Source: JBLHKW01 sp047618565 (GTDB lineage Bacteria > Planctomycetota > UBA1135 > GCA-002686595). Taken from it: 64,000 nt of DNA. Below, in pieces: positions 41,786 through 51,017 of the stretch. Each line of letters opens with the position of its first letter. Position 1 is the first letter of the stretch. Position numbers and translations under genes: made by a program. The notes under the pieces were generated by a model. That model did no database searches. It was given only the letters and a program-made list of their open reading frames with translations, and had not been told where the DNA came from. The stretch spans positions 62,001-126,000 of the forward strand of contig JBLHKW010000002.1 of the NCBI GenBank assembly GCA_047618565.1. The letters run 5' to 3'.

Positions 41786-43234
41786 CTAGCGAGCCGACCG
41801 GTTCTGGATGGCGAACTCCTCCTCGGGGGAGCGCACCAGGCGGTGGCGACCGCGTACGGCGAAGTAACCCAGGCCCGCGAGGAACCAGATCAGGCAGCCC
41901 ACGATCGCGGGCCGGTAGCTCACGTCGAGCAACAGGTAGACCAGGATCGTGGCCGCGATGAGTCCCGCGATCAACGCTCCTGGGATGCCTCCGCGGCTCC
42001 GGTAGGGGCGTTCGACGTCGGGCAGGTTCCGGCGTAGCTTGATGAACGCCAGCATCTGCATGACGTAGGCGATCACGGCCCCGAACACGGCCATGTTGAG
42101 CAGGGCGGCGCCGACCAGGCCCGCCTGCTGGAAGTGCACCACGAGCGCGACGGCGAAGCCTACGACCGCGCCGGTGATCAGCGCCACGTGCGGCGTCTCG
42201 CGTGTCGAGTGGGTCACGGAGAGCCACCTGGGGAAGTACCCCGAGCGGCTCAGCGAGTAGATGTTGCGGCCGTAGGCGTACACGATCGTGTGGAAACTCG
42301 CGATCAGCCCGGCCACGGCGACGAGCGCCAGCAGCTTCGATCCGAGGCCGACGCCGAAGATGGTCTGGAAGCCGAGGAACAGGGGCTCGTCGCTGGCCCC
42401 GACCGCCGCGGCGCCGGGGGCGATGCCCGAGTTCAGGAACAGGGTCAAGATCGCGCACACGATCAGGGTCAACAGTCCGAGCAGAATGCCGCGCGGCAGG
42501 TCGCGCTGCGGGTCGTGCGCTTCCTCGGCCGCCAGGGGTAGCTGCTCGATGGCGAGGAAGAACCACACGGCGAAGGGTGTGGCTGCGAGCACTCCGGGCC
42601 ATCCGAAGGGCAGCCAGCGCGAGTGACCCTCCGTGGGCACCACGTCGAGGGCCATGTCCAGATCGAAGTGCGCGATCGCTCCGACGTAGAAGACGGCCAG
42701 AATGGCGAGCGCCAGGAACGTGATGAAAACGGTGAAGCGGAAGGATGCCTCGACGCCCCAGATGTTGAGACCTACGAAGAGCGTGTACGCGATCAACCAC
42801 CAGCCGGGTTCGAACGAGTCGGGGGTTCCGAACACCGCCCCGAGGTAGCCGCCGATGCCGACCACGATCACCGCGGGGGTCAGCACGTACTCCATGTTCT
42901 CGGCCAGCCCCGCGATGAAGCCGCCCCATGGCCCCATGGCCGAGCGCCCGAAGGAATACGCGCCACCGGTGTGGGGCAGGGCCGAGGTCATCTCCGCGAT
43001 CGAGTCGCACAGGCCCAGGTACATGAGCGTGACGATGCCAGTCGCGATCAGCAGGCCACCGAATCCGCCCGCGGCGAGGCCGAAGTTCCAGCCGAAGAAA
43101 TCGCCCGAGATGACGGCTCCCACTCCGAGCGCCCAGAGCGACCAGGCCCCCGCGTAGCGGCGCAGCCCGCGGCGTTCGAAGTAGCCCTCCTCGACGTCCT
43201 CATAGCTCACGCTACCCTGCGAATCGTCACCCAT
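41786..43234 (-). CDS. APC-superfamily amino acid/amine permease
   Basis: 482 residues from the ATG at 43234 (GTG 43243 is possible), with about 12 membrane helices. The start GAWSLWALGVGAVISGDFFG resembles the ethanolamine permease subgroup of APC transporters. The unwound TM1 G-V-G-A-V-I-S-G and the TM6 region NIWGVEASFRFTVFITF are visible. The central block YAYGRNIYSLSRSGYFPRWL is the typical APC motif after TM8. The substrate is probably an amine or amino acid. Confidence 0.9.
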   Translation of the reverse strand: MGDDSQGSVSYEDVEEGYFERRGLRRYAGAWSLWALGVGAVISGDFFGWNFGLAAGGFGGLLIATGIVTLMYLGLCDSIAEMTSALPHTGGAYSFGRSAMGPWGGFIAGLAENMEYVLTPAVIVVGIGGYLGAVFGTPDSFEPGWWLIAYTLFVGLNIWGVEASFRFTVFITFLALAILAVFYVGAIAHFDLDMALDVVPTEGHSRWLPFGWPGVLAATPFAVWFFLAIEQLPLAAEEAHDPQRDLPRGILLGLLTLIVCAILTLFLNSGIAPGAAAVGASDEPLFLGFQTIFGVGLGSKLLALVAVAGLIASFHTIVYAYGRNIYSLSRSGYFPRWLSVTHSTRETPHVALITGAVVGFAVALVVHFQQAGLVGAALLNMAVFGAVIAYVMQMLAFIKLRRNLPDVERPYRSRGGIPGALIAGLIAATILVYLLLDVSYRPAIVGCLIWFLAGLGYFAVRGRHRLVRSPEEEFAIQNRSAR

Positions 43235-43341
43235 GGGTTGCACTTGTAGTCGAAGCCGGGCCGGAGCGTCAACGGTCGGGCACTGCCGCGGCCAGGTGGA
43301 TTCGCCGATATTCTGGGGACGCGCTATCCTTTACCTGACCC

Positions 43342-45306
43342 ATGAGGAGACTTCCGATGATTCGACTTCGTTCTGCCTGTGCGCTGCTCCTGTCGGCCGG
43401 AGCCGGCTTCACCCAGACGCCCGCGACCCGTCAGGTGAGCGCCGCTCCAGAGGACATTCACGCGGGCCTCGTGGACTGGCCCGATCCGGCGGCGGCTGCG
43501 CTTCGGTCCAGGACGACGTTGATCCCCGTGGACTTCGAACTGCGCGATGGGCGCTGGGTCTTCGACGTCTCGATGCCGACGGTTCGCGGGCAGGCGTTCA
43601 CCCTCGTTCCGATGGGAACCCACCATGAGGAGTGGACCATCGACCTGCGCCGGCCGGCCGGTGAGTGGGCGGGTGTCGCCAGCCTCATCGCGGAGGACAT
43701 GGCATCGATCATCGTGGGCGACATGCCCGCGGGTGCGGGGCCGGTGCGCGTCGAGGGCATTCAGGTTCACCCGGGCGGCGCGCCGGCCGACGGCCAATGG
43801 CGCCTGCGCATCAGCGCCCCGAAGGCCCGTGGAGAACGCGCTCCCCGCGGCCGGGTTCTGCTCTCGCACGGCGGTCCGTTCAGGTTGGTCAGCCACCTCA
43901 CCACCTACCGCTTGCTGAGCGATGGCCCGATCGGGATCGCAGCCTACCTCGTGGATTCGAGCGCCGCGCCAGCGTCGCCGCTCCTGGGCGTGGTCGAAGA
44001 GGCAGTGCTCAGCCTGGAATCGTCCTGGGGTCGTACCGACGTGGTGATGCTCGACGATGGTCGCCATGACGACGGGGACGCCGGGGATGGACGCTTCGGT
44101 GCGTACCTGCCGCGCGGTCTCTCCGGCGACATGCGAGCGGTCGCGACCCTGCGCGGTCGGACTGTGGACGGCCAGCCCATCGCGTTGAGCGGCCAGCACG
44201 CATTCCCGGTGCTCGAACCCGGTCTGCTGCTCACCGGGCAGGTCACGACGCGGGTCGTCGACGATCGGTCCCTGTTGCTCGACATCGGCGCGCAGCTGTT
44301 CCGGGATGTGGAGCGACTCCATGTTTCGGGCGAGGTCTGGGGTCTGGACGCACGCGGCACGGTCGTGCCCGTGGCGTGGCTCAGTCGCATCGTCACGCCG
44401 CAGCGAAATGCAGCCAATGGCTCCGCGCTGCTCTCGCTCGCGCTCGACGGCCGCTGGCTCGCCCGGGCGGGGACCCTGCACGACCTCGAACTACGTGAGC
44501 TGCGTGTTCAGGACCCGGACACCCACGTACTCCACGACTTTATCGCGTCGATCTCGCTGGCGCCCACGGCCCTGCCCGCGAACGCCTCTGGCGCACGGCC
44601 CACGATCACGAGCGACATGTTGATGGGTCCATCCACGCGCTCCAGCGCCGGGCCCGCAAGTCGGCGTTCGTTGCCACAGGGCGGCTCACTGATGCTGGTG
44701 CACGGCTACTGCTCCGGCGGGAGCATCTGGCCCGCGGCCGATTTCGACGAGCCCAAGCTCGAGTTCCTCGACCCGAACCAGAACCGCAGCCACGATCAGT
44801 TTGCCCAGCTGATGCTCGCCCATGGCAGTGCCCTGTCCTCGTTCGGTGTCCTGGCCCATAGCCAGGGCGGCGCGGCGGCATTGCACCTCTACACCTACTA
44901 CTCCAGTGGTCTGGACGCGGCCCAGGGTGCGCGCCGGATCCAGACGCTCGCCACTCCATACCAGGGCACGCCACTGGCGGACCTCGGCGGATTTGCGTGC
45001 GGCACGAACTTCGACCTGAGTGTCTCGGGCGCGGCCATGTGGCTGGCCGGCATCCCGAGTTGGGCGCGCGACGAGGTGTACTACTGGACCACGACCGATG
45101 CCGGGAGCGCCTGCAGTTCCCTGGCGAACCTGTTCCTGGATGACGACGACAACGACGGGACGGTCGAACGTCTCCGCGGGCAGTTGCCCGGCGGCCATGG
45201 CCTGGGTCATATCCCAGGCTGGTGCCACACGACCGGGATGACCTATCCCGCGAGCTACGGGGATAGCATGCTCAACGCCGAGCGCAACGCTCAGGCCAGC
45301 CGCTGA
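43342..45306 (+). CDS. Exported conditioned-medium-factor-like alpha/beta hydrolase
   Basis: 654 residues with a signal peptide (MIRLRSACALLLSAGAGF). Residues ~30-430 are beta-rich and variable. The C-terminal ~220 residues carry the conserved part: LMLVHGYCSGGSIWPAADF, NRSHDQFAQLM, then the nucleophile elbow AHSQGGAAALHLYTYY with Ser507, and RRIQTLATPYQGTPLADL. These and the Cys/Trp-rich end (HIPGWCHTTGM) match my recollection of bacterial homologues of Dictyostelium conditioned medium factor. A lipase-like fold is certain; the biological role is not. It is transcribed alone, convergent with the sulfatase-like gene. Confidence 0.8.
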   Translation: MRRLPMIRLRSACALLLSAGAGFTQTPATRQVSAAPEDIHAGLVDWPDPAAAALRSRTTLIPVDFELRDGRWVFDVSMPTVRGQAFTLVPMGTHHEEWTIDLRRPAGEWAGVASLIAEDMASIIVGDMPAGAGPVRVEGIQVHPGGAPADGQWRLRISAPKARGERAPRGRVLLSHGGPFRLVSHLTTYRLLSDGPIGIAAYLVDSSAAPASPLLGVVEEAVLSLESSWGRTDVVMLDDGRHDDGDAGDGRFGAYLPRGLSGDMRAVATLRGRTVDGQPIALSGQHAFPVLEPGLLLTGQVTTRVVDDRSLLLDIGAQLFRDVERLHVSGEVWGLDARGTVVPVAWLSRIVTPQRNAANGSALLSLALDGRWLARAGTLHDLELRELRVQDPDTHVLHDFIASISLAPTALPANASGARPTITSDMLMGPSTRSSAGPASRRSLPQGGSLMLVHGYCSGGSIWPAADFDEPKLEFLDPNQNRSHDQFAQLMLAHGSALSSFGVLAHSQGGAAALHLYTYYSSGLDAAQGARRIQTLATPYQGTPLADLGGFACGTNFDLSVSGAAMWLAGIPSWARDEVYYWTTTDAGSACSSLANLFLDDDDNDGTVERLRGQLPGGHGLGHIPGWCHTTGMTYPASYGDSMLNAERNAQASR

Positions 45307-45338
45307 CCACGAGGCCTGCGCCAGGTTACGCATCGCGG

Positions 45339-47689
45339 TCAGTGGTAGGGCCAGCAGCGTTCGCACTCACACGCGGCGTCGAACCACTCGTTGCTGCGCG
45401 TGTTTCTTTCACCGGCCGCGTAGCCGAGGCTCTCGAGCGCCTCGAGCTCGTCCGCGTCGAGGGCTTCGGTCTCCAGCACGTTCCAGCCGACGGGCCGAGC
45501 GCTCACGAGCCAGTCGACGAGCAGCGTGCGTAGGCGGGCAGAGCGCGCGGACTCCGATGCGACGAGATCCTCCAGGCAGGCCGGATCCCGTTCGAGGTGA
45601 TAGAGCCGTACCTGGTGTGTCTCGTAGCGGGAATCGGAGGGAGGCACGATGTGCAACATGAGGTGCCACGGCCCGAGCGTGACCGAGGCCTCGGCTCCGT
45701 GCGCGGCCAGCGAGAAACGTGGCTGGTCCGAGGGCGTCTCGTGCAGCTCGAGCAGGTTGCGACCCGGATGCACGGCGCTCTCGAGATCGCACAGGTCGAG
45801 CATCGTGCGCCCGACGTCCAGAAGCGTCACCGCAGAAGTGCTCGTGACGCCCGGCGGGACGCCGGGCCCCTTGATGATGAGCGGCACCGATAGGGTGTTC
45901 GGAAACAAGCCCTTGTGCTCGAACCAGATGTTGTGGCCTCCGAGCGCTTCCCCGTGGTCGGCGGTCATCACCGTCAGTCCCTGTTCGAACCGGCTCCCGC
46001 TGTAGAACCCGCGCATCTGCTCGTCGAGGTAGGTGATCTCGGACTTGTAGAGCGCCTGCGGGTACTTCAGATCGCGCAGGCCCTTGAGCCACGAGGGGGT
46101 CACGCGTTGTCCGAGACGTTTCAGGCTCTTGTCGAAGGGGTCCTGGTCCTTCGGGTAGTACAGGCGCCGGTATCCCTCCGGTGGCAGGTACGGCGCGTGC
46201 GCGTCGAAGACATGGATCCACAGGAACACGGGGCGTTGCGACGACGCTTTGAGCCAGCGATCTGCGAGGGCGAAGGTCTCGGAGGAGTCCAACGGTTGTT
46301 CCGCGACGTTCATCCTGTCGAAGCCCTGGCCCGGCCCGCTCGTGGCGAAGGACAGGTGCGTGATCGACACCGCGGCGAAGGTCTCGTAGCCCGCGTCGTG
46401 AAAGTGCTCCGCCAGGGTTATTGCGTCGGGCGCCAGGGCAGAGATGTTGTTCACGATACCGGTGTCCCGCGGCGACACGCCGGTGAAGAGAGACACGTGG
46501 GCGGGCAGGGTGATGTTCGTGGGGGACCAGCAATCGACGAAGTGCATTCCACCGGCCGCGAGCTCGTCCAGGAAGGGTGTCTCGATGCCGACACTGTTGG
46601 GGCCGCTCCAATGTGGTCCGCGCGATGCGTATCCGATGTCAGGAGCAGCACACTCGGCGGGTTGTCCATGGGAACGGACAGGCTCGGTTCACCGAACGCG
46701 ATCGCACGCTCTTCGTTCTCGGGCCCCGGATCCAGCGTGATGCGCAGTTCGGTGGCGCGCTCGGCGAATGCCTTGAGGTCGATGCTCGCGGCATGCCAGA
46801 TCGGGGTTACCTGGTCCGCAACCTCGAAGCTCCTCTCGATGCTGTGATCCTCCGCGCTCAGGTGGACGCGGAAGGAGGCCGCTGCGCCTGGGCGCTGAAA
46901 GATCTCCGGTACGCCGAACGAAAATCGCAGCTGTTCTCCCGCGCGTGGCGTGAAACGCGCGCGCAACGGGGCCGCGCTGGACAGACCCACGGCCCGGCGC
47001 CCTTCACGTCCGACCCGTACGAGCGCCGCACCTTCCCCGGCGTCGGGCATCCAGTCGATGAGAGGCTTCTTCAACAGCGCGACCGATGCGATGCCGACGA
47101 TGATGTGCATGGTCGAGCGCCAAGCCGAGGTGAAGACCAGTTCGATCTCATCCGGTACCTCGCCATGGAAAGGCAAGTCAAAGAGCACGGTCTGTGCATC
47201 CTGCGTTCCAAAGCGTTTCCTGCCGGTGGACAGCAGGGTCTCGCCGTCCTTGCGAAACCTCAGGGCCACGTCCTTGTTCACGCTGGTACCAACCACCGAG
47301 AGGGCGATCTGGTTGAACTCACCGACGCCCTCGAGCTTGCGCGCCAGCTGCGGGGTCGTGCCCTCGATCCACAGGATCGGGGCCGACTGCATGGCCGTGC
47401 GCTTGCTCTTGACCCGTGCCTTGTCGTACGTGAGGGTCCACCGATCTCGCTCCTCAAGGGGGTCGAAGATCGCTACGATCGCGAGGCGGGGGCGGTCGTC
47501 GAGATCTCGCTCCGCGGGCTCCATCGTGAGACGGCGAACCTGCCCGAACTCCGGGGGAGGTCGTTCGTCGGAAGGTGAGCAGGCGCCCCCCGGGAGCGCG
47601 GCCAGAAGGCTCAGCGCAGCTAGCAGGGTCGCAATGCCCGGGGTCCTGACGCGGGCGCGGTTGGCGGGGGAGCTGTCCTTGGGATGCAC
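45339..47689 (-). pseudogene. Sulfatase-like lipoprotein, split by a 1-nt frameshift
   Basis: Frame A runs from a GTG at 47689: a lipobox LLAALPGGAC near residue 37, a ~330-residue beta-rich N-terminal region, and the start of the hydrolase domain (VLLLTSDTHRADHIGAAP). Frame B holds the rest (NSVGIETPFLDELAAGG, then the reported start MHFVDCWSPTNITLPAH ... ESLGYAAGE). The frames join at the C-run opposite G46599-46602: one extra base there would give AAPNSVGIETP. The metal/catalytic motif is T-L-P-A-H instead of C-x-P-x-R, so formylglycine use is not expected. A true mutation and a sequencing error in the G-run are both possible. Confidence 0.8.
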
Positions 47690-47912
47690 GGTGTCGGTTG
47701 GGCTGCCTCGGGTTGTGTGACGGGGTCAAGGGAGCACAGCGCGCTCCGCGATGGAGGGCCGCCGGGCATGCCGCGCGCGGTGGACCACGGCGCAATGTTC
47801 GGCCGGCCCGGCACTTCCGGGGGGGCACCAGTAGCATCGGCTCTGGCCCGCGGTACACTCCCATTTCCCCCCTTAATCAGAGCGCGCGTTCCTGCCTGGT
47901 CCGGCGCCCGAA

Positions 47913-49541
47913 ATGACCGATTCCACCGCGAAGCGACCGAGCAAGATCATGACCACGCGCGTGCAGAGAGCTCTCCTGAGCGTTTCAGACAAGTCCGGCC
48001 TCGAGGGCTTCGCCCGTTGCCTCTCCCAGATGGGAATCGATTTGCTCTCGACTGGAGGGACCTATCGGGTGCTCCATGACGCCGGAATTCCGGTGCGCGA
48101 GGTCGCGTCCTACACGGGATTCCCGGAGATGATGAACGGGCGCGTCAAGACGCTGCACCCGAAGATCCACGGTGGCATTCTCGCCCTGCGCGACGCGAGC
48201 GAGCACACGGATGCCATGGCCGAGCACGGCATCGAGGGCATCGACCTGGTCGTCGTGAACCTCTATCCGTTCGAGGAGACCGTGGCACGCGAGGGCGTGA
48301 CCCGCCCCGAAGCCGTGGAGCAGATCGATATCGGTGGGCCGAGCATGGTGCGCTCGGCCGCGAAGAACCATCGTTTCGTGGGCGTCGTCACCGACCCCGG
48401 CGACTACGGCGCGGTGCTCGACGAACTCGAGAAGAACGAAGGTCAGCTCTCCGACAAGCTGCGCCGCAACCTGGCCCAGAAGGCCTTCGCCCAGACGGCT
48501 CGCTACGACAGTGTCATCAGTCGCTGGCTGCTCGAGAGCGACGTGGCTGACGAGGTCGCCGAGCCGGGCTTCCCGCCGACGTTCAGCCTGGCCGGCAACA
48601 AGGTCAGCGAGCTGCGTTACGGCGAGAACCCGCATCAGACCGCGGCCTTCTACAGCACCGGTGGCCAGCGTGAGCCCAGCGTGGCGACCGCGGAGGTCCT
48701 CTCGGGCAAGGCGCTGTCCTACAACAACATCGTGGACCTGGACGCGGCCCTGTCCCTGGCCAAGGAATTCGACGAGCCCTTCGTGTGCGTCCTCAAGCAC
48801 ACCAACCCCTGCGGCGCCGCGACCTCCGAGTCGATCGAGCAGGCCCTCGAAGACGCCTGGTCCGGCGACCCCCTGTCGGCCTTCGGCTCGGTCCTGGGCT
48901 TCACCCGCCCCCTCACCCTGGGCTGCGCCGACTTCCTGGTGTCCGGCGGCCGCTTCGTGGAAGCCATCATTGCACCCTCATTCGACGCGGATGCTCTCGA
49001 GCTGTTGACCACCAAGCCCAAGTGGGGCAAGAGTGTGCGCCTGCTGGCCTGCGGCGAGCACAGTGGCGCCAGTCGCGACGCCAGCGACGTGGAGGTCAAG
49101 AAGATGGTGGGCGGCTTCCTCCTGCAGAACCGCGACCTGGACGCGGCGACCCCGGAGGAGATGAAGACGGTCAGCAAGGCCGCGCCGACCGCCGCACAGC
49201 TGGACGAACTCGTCTTCGCCAACAAGATCGCCAAGCACGTCAAGTCGAACGCCATCGTGCTCACCAAGGAGCGGGTCGTCGTCGGCGTCGGCGCAGGCCA
49301 GATGAGCCGCGTGGACTCCGTCGACATCGCCGCCAAGAAGGCCGGCGACCGCGCCGTCGGATCCACCCTCGCATCCGACGCCTTCTTCCCCTTCCCGGAC
49401 GGCGTCGAAGCCGCCATCGAAGCCGGCGTCACCTGCATGGTCGAGCCCGGCGGCTCCCGCCGCGACGACGAAGTCATAGCGGCCTGCGATCAGAAGAATA
49501 TTCCGATGGTCTTCACGGGCAAGCGGCATTTCTGGCACTAG
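47913..49541 (+). CDS. purH: Bifunctional AICAR transformylase/IMP cyclohydrolase PurH
   Basis: 542 residues, full length; ATG 47949 (MTTRVQRALLSVSDKSG) is an alternative start with better homology. The N-terminal IMP cyclohydrolase domain is clear (LLSTGGTYRVLHDAGI, GFPEMMNGRVKTLHPKIHGG, NLYPFEETV, IDIGGPSMVRSAAKN). The C-terminal formyltransferase has LRYGENPHQTAAFY, KHTNPCGAAT and the end GGSRRDDEVIAACD. It catalyses the last two steps of IMP synthesis. It stands alone between unrelated genes. Confidence 0.97.
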   Translation: MTDSTAKRPSKIMTTRVQRALLSVSDKSGLEGFARCLSQMGIDLLSTGGTYRVLHDAGIPVREVASYTGFPEMMNGRVKTLHPKIHGGILALRDASEHTDAMAEHGIEGIDLVVVNLYPFEETVAREGVTRPEAVEQIDIGGPSMVRSAAKNHRFVGVVTDPGDYGAVLDELEKNEGQLSDKLRRNLAQKAFAQTARYDSVISRWLLESDVADEVAEPGFPPTFSLAGNKVSELRYGENPHQTAAFYSTGGQREPSVATAEVLSGKALSYNNIVDLDAALSLAKEFDEPFVCVLKHTNPCGAATSESIEQALEDAWSGDPLSAFGSVLGFTRPLTLGCADFLVSGGRFVEAIIAPSFDADALELLTTKPKWGKSVRLLACGEHSGASRDASDVEVKKMVGGFLLQNRDLDAATPEEMKTVSKAAPTAAQLDELVFANKIAKHVKSNAIVLTKERVVVGVGAGQMSRVDSVDIAAKKAGDRAVGSTLASDAFFPFPDGVEAAIEAGVTCMVEPGGSRRDDEVIAACDQKNIPMVFTGKRHFWH

Positions 49542-49655
49542 CGTTACTGAACCACCTCTAAACGGCAGTGGGTCAAGTCTTGGTTTCAGTTGTTTCTGGG
49601 GCTCCTCCTCCGGTCCTGCGAATCGAGGGTGGGGTCAGCTCGAAGCCATTCATTA

Positions 49656-49758
49656 GCGGTACGGAGCCAGGTTCATCGCCGCCCGGCTGGTGCTTCGTCG
49701 CGGCGCTTGTAACCACCTTTGCACCAGCCCGGCGGCGATGAATCTGGTTCCGTAACGC
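49656..49758. repeat. Palindromic repeat, related to the element at 20410-20530
   Basis: Arm 49656-49693 (GCGGTACGGAGCCAGGTTC...) is inverted at 49721-49758 with 34 of 38 bases paired; the spacer is 27 nt. The outer part TACGGAGCC-x-GG is shared with the other palindrome at 20 kb, and arm and spacer lengths are similar. It lies in a 291-bp gene-free stretch after purH. Two members in 64 kb suggest a dispersed REPIN/REP-like family. Confidence 0.8.
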
Positions 49759-49832
49759 ATCCGTCTCAAGGCCGGCGCTCGGCCCGGTCGAAGGATCCGG
49801 TATCCCCCTCCCTTTCCCAGGAGCCAGGAGCC

Positions 49833-50165
49833 ATGGACAATCTCAGCGACACGCAGATTCGTTCGGATCTGCGTACCTTGCTTACCGAGAGCGGTATCGA
49901 TCCGAACAGGGTGTCTCTCATCTGTGCCGGTGGCACGGTGCGGCTGCACGGTGAGCTCAAGAGCATCTATGAGGCACCGGTGAGGTCCAGCCAGGTCGAT
50001 GGGCTCGAGCAATCCATGCGTCGTAGCCGGGGTGTGAAGCGTGTTCACGTGCACGTCGAGAACTTCGAGAGGCTGCCCACGGGCGAGTGGCAGTCCAAGG
50101 ACGGGGAGGTCCGGCGCGAGCGGCCGCTGCGACTTCCGAGCGATCCGGACGACGAGCTAGCCTGA
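49833..50165 (+). CDS. Small BON-domain-like protein
   Basis: 110 residues from the ATG at 49833, with AGGAG motifs 2 and 9 nt upstream. The region TQIRSDLRTLLTESGIDPNR-VSLICAGGTVRLHGELKSIYE, then VDGLEQSMRRSRGVKRVHVHVENF, has the alpha-beta-beta-alpha-beta pattern of BON domains (phospholipid-binding or osmotic-stress proteins). A charged C-terminus follows. It lacks a signal peptide, so it is cytoplasmic or partner-bound. Confidence 0.7.
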   Translation: MDNLSDTQIRSDLRTLLTESGIDPNRVSLICAGGTVRLHGELKSIYEAPVRSSQVDGLEQSMRRSRGVKRVHVHVENFERLPTGEWQSKDGEVRRERPLRLPSDPDDELA

Positions 50166-50324
50166 GCTGCGTGGGCAGGGACAGGTAGGGCCGCTCTTGG
50201 GGCCTGTGGACGTCCGAAAACCGGGACTTCTAGCTATAGGATGGTCGAAGGCCGGCGGAATCGGGAGTAACGACTAAAGCGTTACGGGGGTCTGCCCGAT
50301 GAAACTCAACCCCGAGTCCCTGTC

Positions 50325-51017
50325 ATGCCCCCCGTCCTTGAGCTACTAGTCGACGTGATCACCGAGCACCCGGTGTCGATCATCGGTGCCCTCACGGGTC
50401 TGATCGCCTTGCTTGTGCCGTGGTCAAGGACAACGCGCCGCCCGGTCGCCAGCCGGGATGAATTTCGTCGGAGCTCGTCATTCGGGCGGCGTCAACATGA
50501 CGGAGCCTTCCTCGTGGGACGCAACCGGGTCTTCGGCGCCATCGACAAGACGCTCGAGCAGCTGCGCACCGAGACGGACTCGAGCTATGCGCTTCTGCTC
50601 TTTCAGGTGCAACGCACCGAGGAGTACCGGCAACAGAGCATCAAGGATGCGTTACTGGAAGCCGTACGCAGCAGCTGCATGCTCGGAGTCCTGGACGCCG
50701 GCCCGGGTAATGCCAGCAAACCATCGACCATCTGCTACGTCGTCGGGATTCGCTCACTGAAGAACGGCGAGGCGGGCCGTGTGCTGGAACGCGCCGGTGC
50801 GCACCTGCACACCATCGTCGGCGCTGAGGATCTGTTCAGCGGCTTCTGCCATGTGACCGGCGGAAGCGATGGCGCACGGGATATCTATCTCGCCGCGAAG
50901 CGCGGCCTCGCTCTCTGCCCGATACCCGTAGATGAGGGGTCATGGGCGGAACATTTATCAACGGCGGGCGAGGTGTTGAGCCAGGTCCGCAAGCTATTGC
51001 CAGGGGGATCCAGATGA
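50325..51017 (+). CDS. Membrane-anchored protein with degenerate GGDEF-like region
   Basis: 230 residues. One membrane helix (SIIGALTGLIALLVPWSRT, ~18-36) is followed by a domain whose pattern resembles a GGDEF domain (SSYALLLFQVQRTEEY, then AAKRGLALCPIP near the end) but with no GGDEF motif. It is therefore likely inactive as a cyclase, if it belongs there. It overlaps the HDOD gene by 4 nt (ATGA at 51014), supporting a joint regulatory role. Confidence 0.55.
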   Translation: MPPVLELLVDVITEHPVSIIGALTGLIALLVPWSRTTRRPVASRDEFRRSSSFGRRQHDGAFLVGRNRVFGAIDKTLEQLRTETDSSYALLLFQVQRTEEYRQQSIKDALLEAVRSSCMLGVLDAGPGNASKPSTICYVVGIRSLKNGEAGRVLERAGAHLHTIVGAEDLFSGFCHVTGGSDGARDIYLAAKRGLALCPIPVDEGSWAEHLSTAGEVLSQVRKLLPGGSR

